The translations under genes and the position numbers were made by a program. The notes under the pieces are model-generated. The model saw only the letters and a program-made list of their open reading frames with translations, did not search any database and had not been told where the DNA came from. From Krasilnikovozyma curviuscula (taxonomy: Eukaryota; Basidiomycota; Tremellomycetes; Cystofilobasidiales; Mrakiaceae), in NCBI GenBank assembly GCA_014825775.1, contig MVAQ01000003.1, positions 221,770 to 285,769 on the forward strand: 64,000 nt of DNA, in the 5' to 3' direction. Positions 37,401 through 49,725 of the stretch are shown here, in pieces (within the stretch, counting starts at the first letter, position 1; every line of letters begins with the position of its first letter).

Positions 37401-40400
37401 AGCTTGACGACGCGTTGACAGGTTCAATTCGGCGGTAAAGTCGCTTATTGCAGTCAGGTCTCTTTTATCCAGAATGCCACCTTGAGAGAAAACGGTGAGC
37501 TTCCTTCATGTCAAATTTCTATACTTCTTTGTTATGAACGAGCTTGCTGATATTCCGTTTGTGGCTCACAGTTCTCTTTGGACAACCGTTTGATGAGGAA
37601 AGGTACTGGCAAGCCATCACTGATGCATCTCTTGTTGCTGACTGTGAGCTCTTACCTGATGGTGACTTGAGTGAGATCGGTAAGTGTTATCATTTCACCA
37701 CCGGCTGTTTGCATGCTCATTGCTGACTTTCGCTACTTTCTGTTTCCCGTTCCAAGGTGAGAAGGGAATCAATCTCTCTGGTGGACAGAAACAGAGAGTC
37801 AACGTTGCGCGGGCGTTGTACTTCGGAGCGGACATTGTTATCTTCGACGACCCTCTCTCCGCCGTCGACGCCCACGTCGCCCAGGCACTCTTCAACAACG
37901 CCATGATCGGCGCGCTCAAGAACGCCGGTAAAACCATCATTTTGGTAACTCATGCACTCCACTTCCTCCCCCAGGCGGACTACATCTACACCATCGACAA
38001 TGGAAACATTGTCGAGGCAGGTACCTTCCAAGATCTGTCGTCGAGGAACGGTCCGTTCCAGAAGCTTGTCGAGGAGTTTGGTGGAGCTGCTGAGAAAGAG
38101 GATGAAGAAGAAGAGATTTTGGAGGAGAAGGCTATTCTGGCTGCGACTCATCCAAACAAGAAAACTGCTAGAGAAAAGATCACCAACAAGACTGCTGGAA
38201 AGGCTGCCGGAACTGGAAAGCTAGAGGTGATTCACGTTCTTTTATTATCTCGCTTCAGCTTCTAACCTCGTTTTTTGTTTTTTGTTTTCTACAGGGTCGT
38301 CTTATGAAACAAGAGAAACGTGAAGTCGGAAAAGTCAACGGCGCCGTCTACAAGAACTACATTTCCGCTGGCAAGGGCTATATCACTCTCCCTCTGGTTG
38401 CACTCTCTTCCGTGTTCATGCAGGGATCTCAAATCATGTCTTCGGTTTGGCTGGTCTACTGGCAAGAAACTAAGTGGCCTCAAAGAAGTCTCGCGTTCTA
38501 CATGGGTCTGTATGCGATGTTGGGTCTTCTGCAAGCGACTTTCACGTGAGTGTTCTCTTTTACACTGAGACTTCAGAAGTAGAAACTAATATTCTTTACC
38601 TGTTGCTTCAGGTTCTTCATGGGAGGTGCAATTGCTATTATGAGTTACTTCGCATCTGGAACATTACACCACCGATCGATTCAGCGAGTCTTCTACGCGC
38701 CCATGGCGTTCTTCCAGGAAACTCCTCTCGGCCGAATCATGGGCGTTCTTGGAAAAGATATCGACACCAGTATGTCCCACGCTACTGATTCTGTCTGAAT
38801 AACAAAGTGCTGACGTCGTGTTGTCTGTTCAGTTGACAATCAGCTTGCTGATTCTGTGCGAATGAGCACCATGGTTCTGGGCAATGTGCTTGGTTCAACT
38901 ATCTTAATTGCCATCTACTTCCCATACTTCTTGATTGCTGTTGTAGTCATCCTGTTTGGCTACGGCTACTTTTGGGTCTACTATCGCACGAGTGCTAGAG
39001 AGTTGAAGAGATTGGGTGAGTATCAAGAAGTTTCATCCTATTAATGATACTTTGGCTTACCAACTCCTGGTTTTACATCTTGTAGACGCAATGCTTCGAT
39101 CCATCCTGTACAGTCACTTCTCTGAATCCCTTGGTGGTCTTGCAACAATCCGAGCGTACGGAGAGAGCAGAAGGTTTTTGAAAGACAACGCTTACTACAT
39201 GGATCTGGAGGATCGAAGTTATTTCTTGGTCCAAACAAATCAGAGATGGTTGGCTATTCGATTAGACGCTCTGGGTGCTTGTATGAGTTTTGCTGTTGGT
39301 ATGATGGCTGTCTTTGGAGTGCAGGGTATCTCCTCTGCTGAGATTGGTCTGGTTCTTTCATTCTGTGTTGGGTAGGTGCTCTTTCCTTATAGTGTTGTTT
39401 TAAAATTACCCACTGACATCTCTCCTGTGCATTTCCAGGTTGACTCAACAGTTCGGTATGATAACAAGACAAACCGCTGAAGTAGAGAACAACAGTAAGT
39501 GACTTGAGATTCCGTCCTTCCTTTTCGAAGCGCTTACTTATAATCCGTGTCAATTAGTGAACGCTGTCGAGCGAGTCACACACTACAGTTCAGAAGAGAT
39601 GAAACAAGAAGCCCCACCTTTCATAGAGGCAACTCAACCACCTCCCGAATGGCCTGCGAACGGTGCGATTGACTTCAACAACATTGTTCTTGCGTACAAG
39701 CCTACTCTTCCACCTGTATTAAAGGGAATGTGAGTCCTTAATTTCACACCGCAAGCCTCCCTCCGCCGCTTGTTGACCATCTTGTCTCATTACACTCACA
39801 GTGATCTTCATATCACCGGTGGTATGAAGGTTGGTATCTGTGGACGTACAGGTGCCGGTAAATCTTCTATCATGGCTGCACTCTTCCGAATTGTTGAGCT
39901 CCAATCCGGTAGCATCGTCATTGACGGTGTTGACATCAAGACTCTTGGTCTCAACTCTTTGAGAAGCAAACTCTCCATCATCCCTCAAGACCCTCAGCTA
40001 TTCTCGGGTACTATTCGAACCAGTGAGTCTCACATGGCCCAGTTGTCACATCCCATAATGTGACTGACAGACTGGCTGCTCTTCCTTAGACTTAGATCCT
40101 TTCAGTCAGCATGAAGATATCCATCTCTGGGAAGCTCTCAGAAAGGCGCACTTGAGCGAAGAGTCAGCTTCTACCGGTGACGCGAGATTCACCTTGGACT
40201 CTCCAGTTGACGATGATGGTGGTAATCTTTCTGTGGGAGAGCGAAGCTTGGTTTCGCTTGCCAGAGCTTTAGTCAAGGATAGCAGGATCATTGTTTTGGA
40301 CGAGAGTGAGTCTTATTTAAAGTTGTCAGTGACAAGTGCCTTCCATTCTCACTGTTGTCGGTCTCTACACTTCTTCAGTGACGGCTTCTGTTGATCTGGA

Positions 40401-40693
40401 AACTGACGCCAAGATTCAGAAGACTATCTCAAGAGAATTCTCGGATAAAACTCTCCTTTGCATTGCCCACAGGTCAGTCCAGTTGTTCTCTTGTAGTTGC
40501 CGATCGCTTCATTGACAATCTCGTAATGTTCAGGTTGAGAACCATCATCAACTACGATCGTATCTTAGTTCTTGACGCAGGAGAAGTTGCAGAGTTTGAC
40601 ACTCCCTTGAACCTCTTCTTGCAAAATGGTATTTTCCGCAGTATGTGTGATAAGAGCAACATCACTGAAGGCGACTTTGACGCGCCGTTTTAA
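34476..40693 (+). CDS. ABCC-family (MRP/YOR1-type) ABC transporter, full length
   Basis: An ATP-driven exporter with two membrane domains and two ATPase domains, of the multidrug-resistance-associated type; fungal relatives sit in the plasma membrane or vacuole. About twenty exons span the locus. The start is at 34476; early exons are 34476-34705, 34783-34903, a 10-base exon 35047-35056, 35108-35457, and one from 35535. The first ATPase domain has Walker [10 protein letters not shown], signature LSGGQKQR and [10 protein letters not shown]; the second has [24 protein letters not shown] and VLDEMTASVD. The first Walker B ends in Asp instead of Glu, the usual ABCC asymmetry. A Lys/Glu-rich insert (about 37120-37225) sits inside the start of the first ATPase domain. 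No N-terminal TMD0 is seen. The protein ends at 40693. Confidence 0.95.
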
Positions 40694-41029
40694 ACGAATC
40701 ATTTAACGAGAGGACTTGGCTGAAATCTGTGGATATTGATATATTAGACAAAAGACATAGACGTACATATTCACAAGTTGTTTTTGTACTTCACGTCATT
40801 GCAAGCCTCAAGCTCCGCACTGACCTGGCAGCGAGCGGAACTACTCACCACCTCCCTTGTTGCAGATCATCCATACGTCGTACAGCTGCACACCCTCCCA
40901 AACTGTAGAATCATTTTCTCTACCAATAAGACGACATAAAAAGTGCATGAAGCAAGTACGGCGCCACAGCGACCTTCTACTCTGCCTGTCCCTGCGAGAT
41001 TCCGCTGCTATCGCCAACCTCCCAAAGAG
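40694..41029. other. Intergenic: ABCC 3' end to CIA30 gene
   Basis: No separate gene. An open frame extends upstream of the CIA30 start to a GTG at 40943, so a non-ATG or spliced longer N-terminus is possible. Confidence 0.5.
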
Positions 41030-42510
41030 ATGAGGTGCACCTGTACTCGCCTAGCGGAACGAACCTTTGTTCATCCCCGAAGTATCATTACACCCTCGAT
41101 AGCGAAGCTACCACCTCTGGTCCTTAAGCCCTCTCCACTACCACCTGCTCTACTAGACAAGCACAATGAAGTCATGTACCCTGGACCATTGAAGGAGGAC
41201 CAAATGCTTCCGATAGCGGGAGTGAATGGGTATGAAAAGGTTTCACATTACGTCAAGAGAAGGACTGGGAGTTTCCTAAAGAAAACTTGGGATAGTAAAT
41301 TACCTTCTTCTCCTCTTGCTCGCCGGTGACGCTTTACTCAGTTAGTTTTGCCCTTTATAGCTGTAAGAATGTCAGGTTTGGATATGAACAAAGATGTTCT
41401 GCCTCCAATACCGATTCTGCACGTCAAGGATCGTGAAACTCTGGTCCATTCCGTTGTGGTAGGAGCGGACAGCGACATCGGTGGATTCTCGACATGCGAA
41501 TTCGGCCTTATGGAAGACACCTTCAGTGGAAAACGGGGTAACTTTGTCGATGCGTTAAGAAAACATGATGTGGAGCAAGGGAGGAGGATAAAGACAATGG
41601 AAGAGGGGGCTAAAGCTCAGGTTACTTCGGGCGAAGACGAGAAAAAGAAGATTGCGGTGTTCAGAGGTTCACTGACTACGAGGACACGACAGGAAATGCA
41701 AGGAAAGGTAAATTCCCAGCCACATTCTTATTAATTCCTTCGAGTCTGTGAAGGAAGGCTGACAGCGATTGGCGATCCTTGCATGTTCTCCCCGCCCCAT
41801 AGCAAAGAATGGGATGGGTCATGTTCAGAACGAAGGTGAATAAACTTCCAGCTTTGACTAGTTACTCTACTGAACAACTTACTGCTACTCTCCAGCAACA
41901 CCGCAAATTCTGGAACTACGAGACGTTTCCTCACTGGGAGAATCACACTCATCTATCGATCAAAGTCTTACCATTGGGTATGTCAGCTCCTTTTGTTGCC
42001 TCCAATCTTGAAGTACTGACTGTTTTTCCTTCATTCGACTTGACGTTTACGCCATCTCAGGAGACCCCAAGTTCTGGCCACACTACAACGTTAACCTACA
42101 GTCTGACGCATCTTGGGTAGAAGATGATCTATGGACTCACCGGCTTGGAATAACAGGTAAAGGATGGGAAGCTGGAGGAGATGGTTGGGAAGAATGTATA
42201 GTAAGTACCCCATTCCTAAGTGTCCTTCTCTCGACGTTTCTCACCCACGGCTCGATTGTGACAGATACCTCTAAACTCATTCGTCGTCCTAAATTACTCG
42301 CGCTATGTTGATGCCCAAGATCCTCCAAACTGGGAAATGATACGAACATTGGGGATCTCCCTGTTCGGAGACACTAGAGGAAGGTATGATCACCGACCGG
42401 AGGCCCCTGAGGGAAGGGGGAAACTCGAGGGTGACTTCGCTTTGGGTATTGGTGAGATAAAAGTATTGAAGTTGGACTTCCAGGGCGCTATGCTTGCGTC
42501 GATAGCCTGA
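41030..42510 (+). CDS. CIA30/NDUFAF1-type complex I assembly factor
   Basis: CIA30 proteins help assemble NADH dehydrogenase in mitochondria. The CIA30 domain begins after the second exon starts (near 41368): SDIGGFSTCEFGL, then VFRGSL; later exons give the block WNYETFPHW and LPLGDPKFWPHYNVNLQSD, a WEECIIPLNSFV strand and IRTLGISLFGD, and finally FALGIGEIKVLKL. This is the family's order. The first exon (from 41030) is basic and Pro-rich, as a targeting region may be. The first intron is short (about 40 bases) and its edges are tentative, so the N-terminus is the weak point. The stop at 42508-42510 faces the GH30 gene's stop only 76 bases away. Confidence 0.72.
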
Positions 42511-42586
42511 TATATCATTAATAATCGTATCAAAAGCATCTACAAAGGAAAACAAGAATATCTAGCTCCAACTCGGAGGTCTACAT

Positions 42587-44771
42587 TCAACAAGCGCCAC
42601 TTGAGAAGATGAATGTATTCATCGACATCTCTCCCAACTCTAGCTGCCATTCTAAATTACCCCAAATAGTAACAGCAGACCCTTTAATTTGAGCCCAATC
42701 AACGAGTTCAGACGTAGCGAAGCTGTGCTGAGCGCAGACAGGTTCTGGGAATGTGAGGGAAATGTATGTAGTTGTAGTCGTTGGGTTCATTGAAAGGATG
42801 TTCCACCCATCTCCCGTTGAAACTGCGAGAGTTTGGTTGTTGTCTGTGATACCTGGCACAGGGTAGTTGACGTAGCCCGCTGCGTTGGTGAATTCAGAGA
42901 CAGAGAGTCAGCAGCTGGCTTCACGATGACAGGACAGTTTTAGCTCACGTTTAATAAAGTTTCCAAAATGCTTGTAAGTGAAGAAATGTTTTGGTAGATC
43001 TAGTTTTCGAAGCAGAGTCAGCGTGGAGGTAATAATCAAAATAAATCGTTTCATCACTCACAAAGCTCGTAGTTTCCATTGACGGCATAATCAGGATCCC
43101 AGTAGATTACACCATCTGTCCAACCCTCCTCATTAGGCAACGTCATACAAGTGTCATTTTTGAACGGCGAGCACCCCATCCCTCCGCTCAACAATGTCCT
43201 AAAAAGTGAAAGTGTTCAAAAATCTTACTCCGATCATACGAATTAGTGTCCCTGTGGCTCACCAGAAATCATAATGGGGTTCTTTTGCTACAGCTAAACT
43301 CTGAAAAGCCATCGTTGCCCAAAGCAACCCGCTCTGAATCGTCGGATCGAACCCACCAGACCAGCCTCTCCCAGTCCCGTTCGCGAGCCCCATCGAACAG
43401 CAAATCTCACTCATCCACGTCTCTACACCTGGGTACGCGTCAGACACGTTCTTCTTGTAAGCCAGATAGGTTGTGTCGTTGGGAAACTGTTGTGGCATTC
43501 AGCTGTCAGCAAATCTCTACGGGATTAAGGAAGACTTCCATCTTTTCACCTCGTAGACATGATGCGCCAAAGCATGAACCTTGTCCATCACTTCAGGTAA
43601 CCAAGCCGAATACTCAGCCTTTGCTCTCGACAAGCTGCTCGATTCGTCCATTATGATGCCAACCTTGATTTCGAGATCTTTCTCGGTTAGAGCTTGGTAC
43701 AGGCTGTTGATGACTTCAGCGCGTTGATTCGCGTCACATTCCATTCCTTCTTGAGAGCAGGGTGAAGGCCCAAAATTATTATCAGGCTCATTGATCGGAG
43801 ATACCTGTTAAATGAGAAGAACAAGTTCAGTTAGTGAAGCTAGCAAGCGCTGAGAAGAAGGTCGCACTCACTCACCAAGCTGATATTGATGCCTTCAACA
43901 TTGATGAGATGATCGAGAACATCAGCAAGGTACCTTCCGTATCTCAATCCAGTTCCATTGACAAAAGATCCATTGCAAGAAGCCCCGCCTGAGGTCTGAC
44001 GAAGGTACAAGGCAATCATCATCAGCGAACGTTTGGCGACAGGTGATGGATCAAGGAGGTAGACACACCATCACAGCTGGGGCAGAATTGGCGAAAGCAG
44101 TAAGGTGAGGCACCTTGTAATCATTGGCAGCTTTGAGAAAGTACATCCCAGGAGCATCTCCAGGATCAGCAGGCCATCTTGCTTTCAGTTTCCTCGCTGT
44201 ACTGGAGAGACAGTCTCAATCAACAATAACTGACCTTTGGTCCAATCATACACTCCATCAGAGACATAGAATGTCTCTATACCTCTTCCGATGGTGGTTA
44301 CATTTACACTGTAGCGTTCAGATCCTCAGAACATGCAGGCGGTGTGAGAAGTTAGACCATTATGCTAACCCTCCGCTACCAATGTTCCACCTGTATGAAG
44401 TCAGTCCTAGTCCTTCTTCCGAGAACAGAAGACGAGAAATGTTTTGTTGCTGTTCCACTGGGAAATACCTGAACGAGAAAGTCCACAAAGTTACTATCGG
44501 GCTGGTTCCAAGTGGGGAACGAAGGTAAATGGACTTACTGCATATCATATGGCCACCTGAATACCAAAGAAGTGGTAGGAATTAGCTCTTAGCTCAAACC
44601 CTGTTCTAAAAAAATGTAGACTCACCACGCACCAGACCCTCCGATGCCATGAAACGTCTGAGCGGGCACTGTAGATATAGAAATAGAGGCGCGGAAGATC
44701 TGGGAGGAGACAGAGCTGAAGAACGGTACCATAGACGCCATCGCCGCGACGATGGTGGTTGGTCGCTGCAT
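42587..44771 (-). CDS. Secreted GH30 glycoside hydrolase (endo-beta-1,6-galactanase-like)
   Basis: A family 30 hydrolase; the closest known activity I recall is fungal endo-beta-1,6-galactanase, acting on arabinogalactan side chains, but other GH30 activities are possible. From the start at 44771 there is a hydrophobic signal-like N-terminus, then FHGIGGSGAWWPYDMQ, LLFSEEGLGLTSYRWNIGSGG and FANSAPAVM. The acid/base Glu is in SPINEPDNN (about 43800) and the nucleophile Glu in WMSEICC (about 43400). The C-terminal part is a beta domain ending in the Phe-Ile-Phe-Ser-Ser-Gly-Ala-Cys tail. About eight introns interrupt the gene. Asn-X-Ser/Thr sites are frequent, in keeping with secretion. Confidence 0.87.
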
Positions 44772-45611
44772 TGCTTTGTGTTGCACGAGGCGAGGATCGG
44801 ATTGAACGCGCAAATCCGGTGGGAAACAAAGCGAGATTCCTGCTTCTCTTATATAGGGAGAAGTTGTAGAAGCGCCATATGAGTTTAATTGATAGGGATA
44901 GGATGATATCCGAGAGCCTCATGCTCCCACTAATGAGGGGTTAAGTTAATCAAGATCACCGTTCTTACGAGTGAGGTGGTGAGAAAGCAGGAGCGAAACA
45001 TATGCCCAAGAATGAAAAGGAAACATTTGCAATGTATCACAGACATCAGAGCTGGGAGAGAGTAACTCGTCTGAAAGGATTGATGCCTGCGTAAGTTGTT
45101 AAGTGATCGAGATTCGTCGCGGCGTGTACAGAACCTCTAGCAGGTATGATGCGAGTCGTGTAGTCTGCACTGACCTCCAAATGCGACATGTGAACATCTC
45201 TTACTTGCTCCATGGAGATATCCCCGTCAAAAAGAATAAATTCAACCGACGAAACTGAAGCTAACGCAGGAAGGCAACCTGTACCGAACGCTTGGAAAGA
45301 GAATGGCAGGCAAGGATTTTCCTATCTGAAAACAGTCCCAGAAGAGCCTTCAGTACCATATCTAAATCTTCCTTTCTTTGCATCTCCTTCTGTAGTGGTA
45401 GTTGAGGCTGAGCCAATGATAGTTCAGACGATGGACGACTCTGTAACCATAAGACGATCTCTTCGCCACAGATGTCCCATTGGGAATACTGTACGACTGA
45501 GGATTCGTTTGCTATTGCTGTCTGCAGTACATGAAGTTGTAGAGAAAGTTGGTACGGCGGCGCGAATCCAGCGATACCAAGGTTCTAAGTCGGAGACTCA
45601 TTCGTGCAACC
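44772..45611. other. Intergenic between coiled-coil gene 3' end and GH30 promoter
   Basis: It contains the GH30 promoter with a TATA box and, at 45212-45625 on the plus strand, an ATG-started open frame of 137 codons with no recognisable family. That frame's end overlaps the last codons of the minus-strand coiled-coil gene. I do not call it a gene. Confidence 0.45.
44848..44855 (-). promoter_or_regulatory. TATA box of the GH30 gene
   Basis: TATATAAG on the minus strand, 77-84 bases before the ATG at 44771. It is a full consensus match at a usual distance, so a focused promoter is likely. Confidence 0.55.
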
Positions 45612-47646
45612 CTACCCGCCGTTGATGGATCCGTTAGCCGAGCCATACAATGGGATGTAAAATTGTTGTTGGGGTTGTAGTGGAGTAGGTGTCCAAGAGT
45701 CGCGCTGGGCACCGCCTGTTGGTCGGGAACTAGGGCATATGCTTTGGGAAAGGGCAGGGGTTGCTGATGCTGCTATATCTGTTATCTATTAGCTCTAAAG
45801 AGCGCAAGTTTAGAGGTGATCCCACTGAGCGTCTGAATCACTGGTTGAGCGACCTCCTTGACGACGCGGTCTGCGACTTCCTTGGTCGTAGGTTCAGCAA
45901 CCTGCTTGACGATCGCCTCAGCACGCTCTTTGACGATGGTGGAGATGGTTTCATGAATCGGACCAGAGGATAGCATGGCAATGATTTGAGCAGTTAGTTC
46001 ACCTTGTTCTGAACGAACAGACGGCATCGGTGCTGTTCTGGATGGTGACGTTCCGAATTCTCCACCACCACCTCCCCCCTCCCCTCCTGTCTTTCGAATC
46101 TCAGTGACCTTCTCGTCGAGATTATCAAAGTCATCCTCAAGCTCTTTCGCCTTTTTGGTGGCTTGTTCAGCTTTGTAAACTGCTTGAGCGACATTCTGCG
46201 TTGGTAAAGGGGAGTGTCAGTGTGCACCCCCGCGACTTCCAATTCTCAACTTGTAGCGAGCACTCACAGCTTTCGTCAATTCTTTGAAGGTGTTAAACTC
46301 ATCTAGCTGCTGTTGTTGAGCATCACTTTTTTCCTTTATTTGTTTCTCCAGCTGGTCAGGGATAAGAAAAAAAGGCATGAGCAATCAACTGAGGTCAACG
46401 CCGCATCAAGACTCACCATCGCGAACCTCGTTTCAAACATTGAAGCCGACGCCTTCAAGTCCTCATTCTCCTTGACAAGCTCCACGTTCAAATTCTCCAG
46501 CATGCCTACCTTCTGAATTATTTTGTCGTGTGACTGACTGAGGCTCAGCAGATCCTCCCTCATCCTCTCGAGCAGATCCTTATCCGCTGGCGAGAGGCCA
46601 ACGGGATCCTTTCCCTTCCCACTGATCGAGCCCTTCTTGTCCCACTCCGATTCTAGCACCGATACAGCCCTCGACATTTGCCCTTCAACGAGCGCCGTCA
46701 ACTCCTTCCTTACGCTGTCATCCTCAACCAGCATTGTCCCAATCGACGAGGGCGACGCTAAGCGGCTCTGCAACGTCGCGATGATCCCCTTAAACTTCAT
46801 TGTGAGCTCCATGAACGCCGAGCCAGCACCTTCGTTCGTCTTTTGCAGACACTGCTTGATCCGTCGCTCTTCCTCCACCATATCTGGAGTTCGGTCAGCT
46901 TCTGGGATCGAACTGAGCGCGCTGTTATGTTGCTGCTGCTCCATCAAGTACGTTCGGAGTTCGAACCGTCGGCAGCAGTATCTAAACATTGCTCTGTGAA
47001 GAAGAAGAAGAAGAATCCCAGAGAAATGTAGGCGCGTCAGTGTGAGAACAACCTACGCTTTGTGTGGTATCACGCACTTGCAGAAATCCTCGACGGCCTG
47101 GTCCTTGACAAACGTCGCTGACTTAGAGTTTAAAGCTGATGAATTCATTCCACTGACGGTTGTTGTGGTGGTAGGGTCTCCATTACTGGCTGTCTTGGTC
47201 GAGGTCGTGCGCCGGTGATCTGTCGTAGTGTTGTTCGTCACTGTGGTGGGAAGAGTCGAAGGGGTTGGTGATATACCAGGTCGATAGCTGAGTGTTGAAG
47301 AGCTGTTTTCTGGAACCCTTTTGGAGGTGCAGTAACAAAGGGAAAGCAACAGTTCAGTATTAATCGTATGAATTACCTGTTAAAGTCCCTGGCAGGATTT
47401 TAACTCTACTTCCCCCGGATCAACTCAGATAAAAGTCCATCAAGCTCACCTCGAATGAATTACATGTGGCCCAGTATTCGAAGACCCAGAACCATGCCCG
47501 GGGCGCTGTCGGTTCAGAGGGGCTGCTGTCGTACTTGTATCACTGGAATTTTCAGGTCGTTGATCTCTTGGCTGCCAGCCATTACGGCTGTTACTGGCTA
47601 TAGGCGAGCCTGGTCGTTTCGGGAGTCTACCTCTGTCAGAGGACAT
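45612..47646 (-). CDS. Coiled-coil protein of unknown function
   Basis: I do not recognise the family. Starting at the ATG at 47646, the first exons encode Ser/Thr/Pro-rich disordered sequence. A central exon (about 46340-46990) gives charged helical stretches rich in Glu, Lys and Leu (for example DKDLLERMREDLLSLSQ), followed by LEKQIKEKSDAQQQQL and NVAQAVYKAEQATKKAKEL in shorter exons. A further helix ends at 45826. A 53-base intron (45773-45825) with a CTAAT branch site joins this to a last exon at 45612-45772, coding a Pro/Gln-rich tail ending in a Tyr-Gly-Ser-rich segment. Without that intron the frame would stop at 45782, so the tail is easy to miss. No signal peptide or membrane segment is seen. 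A structural or scaffold role is only a guess. Confidence 0.7.
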
Positions 47647-48203
47647 CGACGTTTGGTTTTTGCTAGATGGGAACCAAGAGAATGGATGAGCTAAGGAGGC
47701 AGGAAGGCTAATGGGCGGTGGTTTCTTTGGCTGAGGACGAAGATTCAAATAGCTGCACAGGAAAGCGGAGGTGTTACAGCACGTTTGAAATTTGAGTCCT
47801 GAAGAGAGAGGGCCAGAATGTTTGGATGATGTTGTGAACGTCGGCGGAAGGCAAGATGCTCGTCCACGCACACGCAAGTAGTCTTGGGGCTAGTAACCAC
47901 AAATCTCTGTCGCTGTCACCTAGAATTTGGGAGAATAGAGCTTATATTACAAGCTGCAGCTGCCATTTTTGAGTGAACTCTGCGGTCTGTTCATAATTGC
48001 ATTGCACTGTGCTCTGAATATTGTCAACAACCTGACGCAAAACCTCTCGATAGGTTATCAGAGACTAAGAAAACACATTAATAGGCTAGAGTAGTAACAT
48101 ATAGCATAGAGTCAACATCAACAGTTTCACCATCAAACAGAATGGGAACTGTTGCACGCTTCATAGCATCTCGCAATGCTGACATTGCTGGTACGAGAGG
48201 ACT
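47647..48203. other. Intergenic between peroxiredoxin 3' end and coiled-coil gene start
   Basis: The open frame upstream of 47646 continues to 47877 without an ATG, so it is probably the coiled-coil gene's leader. No other gene is seen. AT-rich DNA fills 47930-48200. Confidence 0.5.
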
Positions 48204-49054
48204 TTATGATTCCAGATTTTTGAGCTGCTGAGCGACAAATGTTACGTGGCCCCTAGAAGAATCAGGATAACATGGAAAAGTTGCACGAAAGGTGGCACAA
48301 TCAGCACAGATGAGACCAAGAAACGCAGGCTGGTTGATTTCCCCCTGCCATCACATTGGAAGAAAATAAAAGAAAGATCTTACTTGGCATCAAGCATTTT
48401 GTTAAACACCGCCTTGACCTTGCCGTCAGGACCGATGAAGAACGTCTCCCTTCCAGGCGCAGATCCCAGAAAACGCTTTTGGACACCGTAAGCTGCTCTA
48501 GTCTCGTCCTTTGCATCTGAGAGGAGTGGGAAAGATATTTTGCGCTCCTGTTGAGATTTGAAAGGTCAAAAGGGGGCACCGTCAGAAAAAAAATCAGTCG
48601 CAACATCAATCGCGACAGAGGAGGGGAAGCAGTTTCTCACCTCGGCGTAAGTCTTAAGAGTCTCCACAGGGTCTGTTTCATCCACCAATCCAAACGAAGG
48701 AGTTGGCAGCTGTCCCACCTTATTAAATACAGTGTTCAAAGACCTGCCACTCACCGGAGCTGATTCCAACCACCGTCAAGCCGGGAGTCTTGAACAACGG
48801 ATCATCCTTTAATGCATCTCCAAATGAGCAAATCTCCTTGTTACACACAGCTGTAGTGGCACTGCCAGCAATCCAACCATACACATCATCAGCTCGCCGT
48901 CTCTGGCGGTTCCTGAAACGAAGACAGAGAAGGGTGCTCACCTTGGGTAGAAGAAAACGACAGTTGGTCCATTAACTCCAATGGGAACCGTATAGGAATC
49001 TCCTTTATTGGATGGCAAGGTGATCGCTGGGGCTTCCTTTCCGATGAGGGACAT
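48204..49054 (-). CDS. Peroxiredoxin Q (BCP type), thioredoxin-dependent
   Basis: A peroxidase that reduces hydrogen peroxide and alkyl hydroperoxides using thioredoxin. Five exons fit: 48942-49054, 48755-48861, 48641-48672, 48384-48547 and 48204-48252, 465 bases and 154 residues, the usual size for PrxQ. The peroxidatic Cys and resolving Cys are five residues apart in AVCNKEICSF, the mark of PrxQ. Also seen are FFYP, VVGISSDPVETLKTYAEE, FPLLSDAKDETRAAYG and FFIGPDGKVKAVF. The 32-base exon and the last 49-base exon are small, and part of the third intron is open in another frame; splice phases settle the model. It is divergent from MAP1. Confidence 0.9.
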
Positions 49055-49725
49055 GGTGTGCTGGTTCTGAGGTGAATGTGAGGTTGGCAGATGGAGTGGT
49101 TAGCTGAGTTGATGTATTTCAAGTACTTCTTGTGTAAGGGAAGAAAGAATGGTCCGTTCTTATATGTTTCGTCGCCCTGCTAGAAGAAATCTCAAAACTT
49201 CCTTTCTTCTCGCGGTGTTTGGGTTCGATGGCAATGACGTTACCGAGACCGGTCGTGACTGTACACGTTCGGCCCTGCTTCTCAAGCTAGATCTCCGTCT
49301 CATTTCTGATTGTATCAGAGTAGTCAGCTTGGACATTTCAGAATGCCCGGAGTTTTGGTAAGCAGAATCAATTTACCCCGGTGAAGACCTATCGTTTCGG
49401 TTTTGCAAGGCGCACGCGAAAAATCACACCCGCCCTCACAATTTGAGTTTGTTCGCCATGAGCTCTAGGTAGAACGCATTGTACCAGGATATACTAACCT
49501 TTTGTGGAAAGAGGAAAAATAAACGAAGAATGTAAATAAAAAATTGAGGATGTCTTCCGAATGAGTCGCTCGAGCAATCAAAAAATCTGTCCTTGCTCTC
49601 GACAAGCACACCGGCAGGATCTCAAATACACCAGGTAAGTGAAATTGCCATGCAGAGTGGATACGAACAAGAGACTTACCGGATCTGACCTATTTTGCAC
49701 CTTGTCCCTTTTTGCAGTTCATTCC
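49055..49725. other. Divergent promoter region of peroxiredoxin Q and MAP1
   Basis: No gene supported. CATATAAG on the minus strand (49159-49166), about 105 bases before the peroxiredoxin ATG, may be its TATA element. A likely 5' UTR intron of MAP1 runs from a GTAAGT near 49634 to a CAG near 49717, just before its ATG. Confidence 0.45.

Noticed and set aside
45212..45625. 137-codon ATG-started plus-strand frame
   Set aside because: No family match and the end overlaps the coding tail of the minus-strand gene; kept only as a note in the intergenic entry.
48672..48754. Open frame reading VGQLPTPSFGLVDET within peroxiredoxin Q
   Set aside because: It looked like coding sequence, but splice phases and the family sequence (GISSDPVETL) show it is intron.
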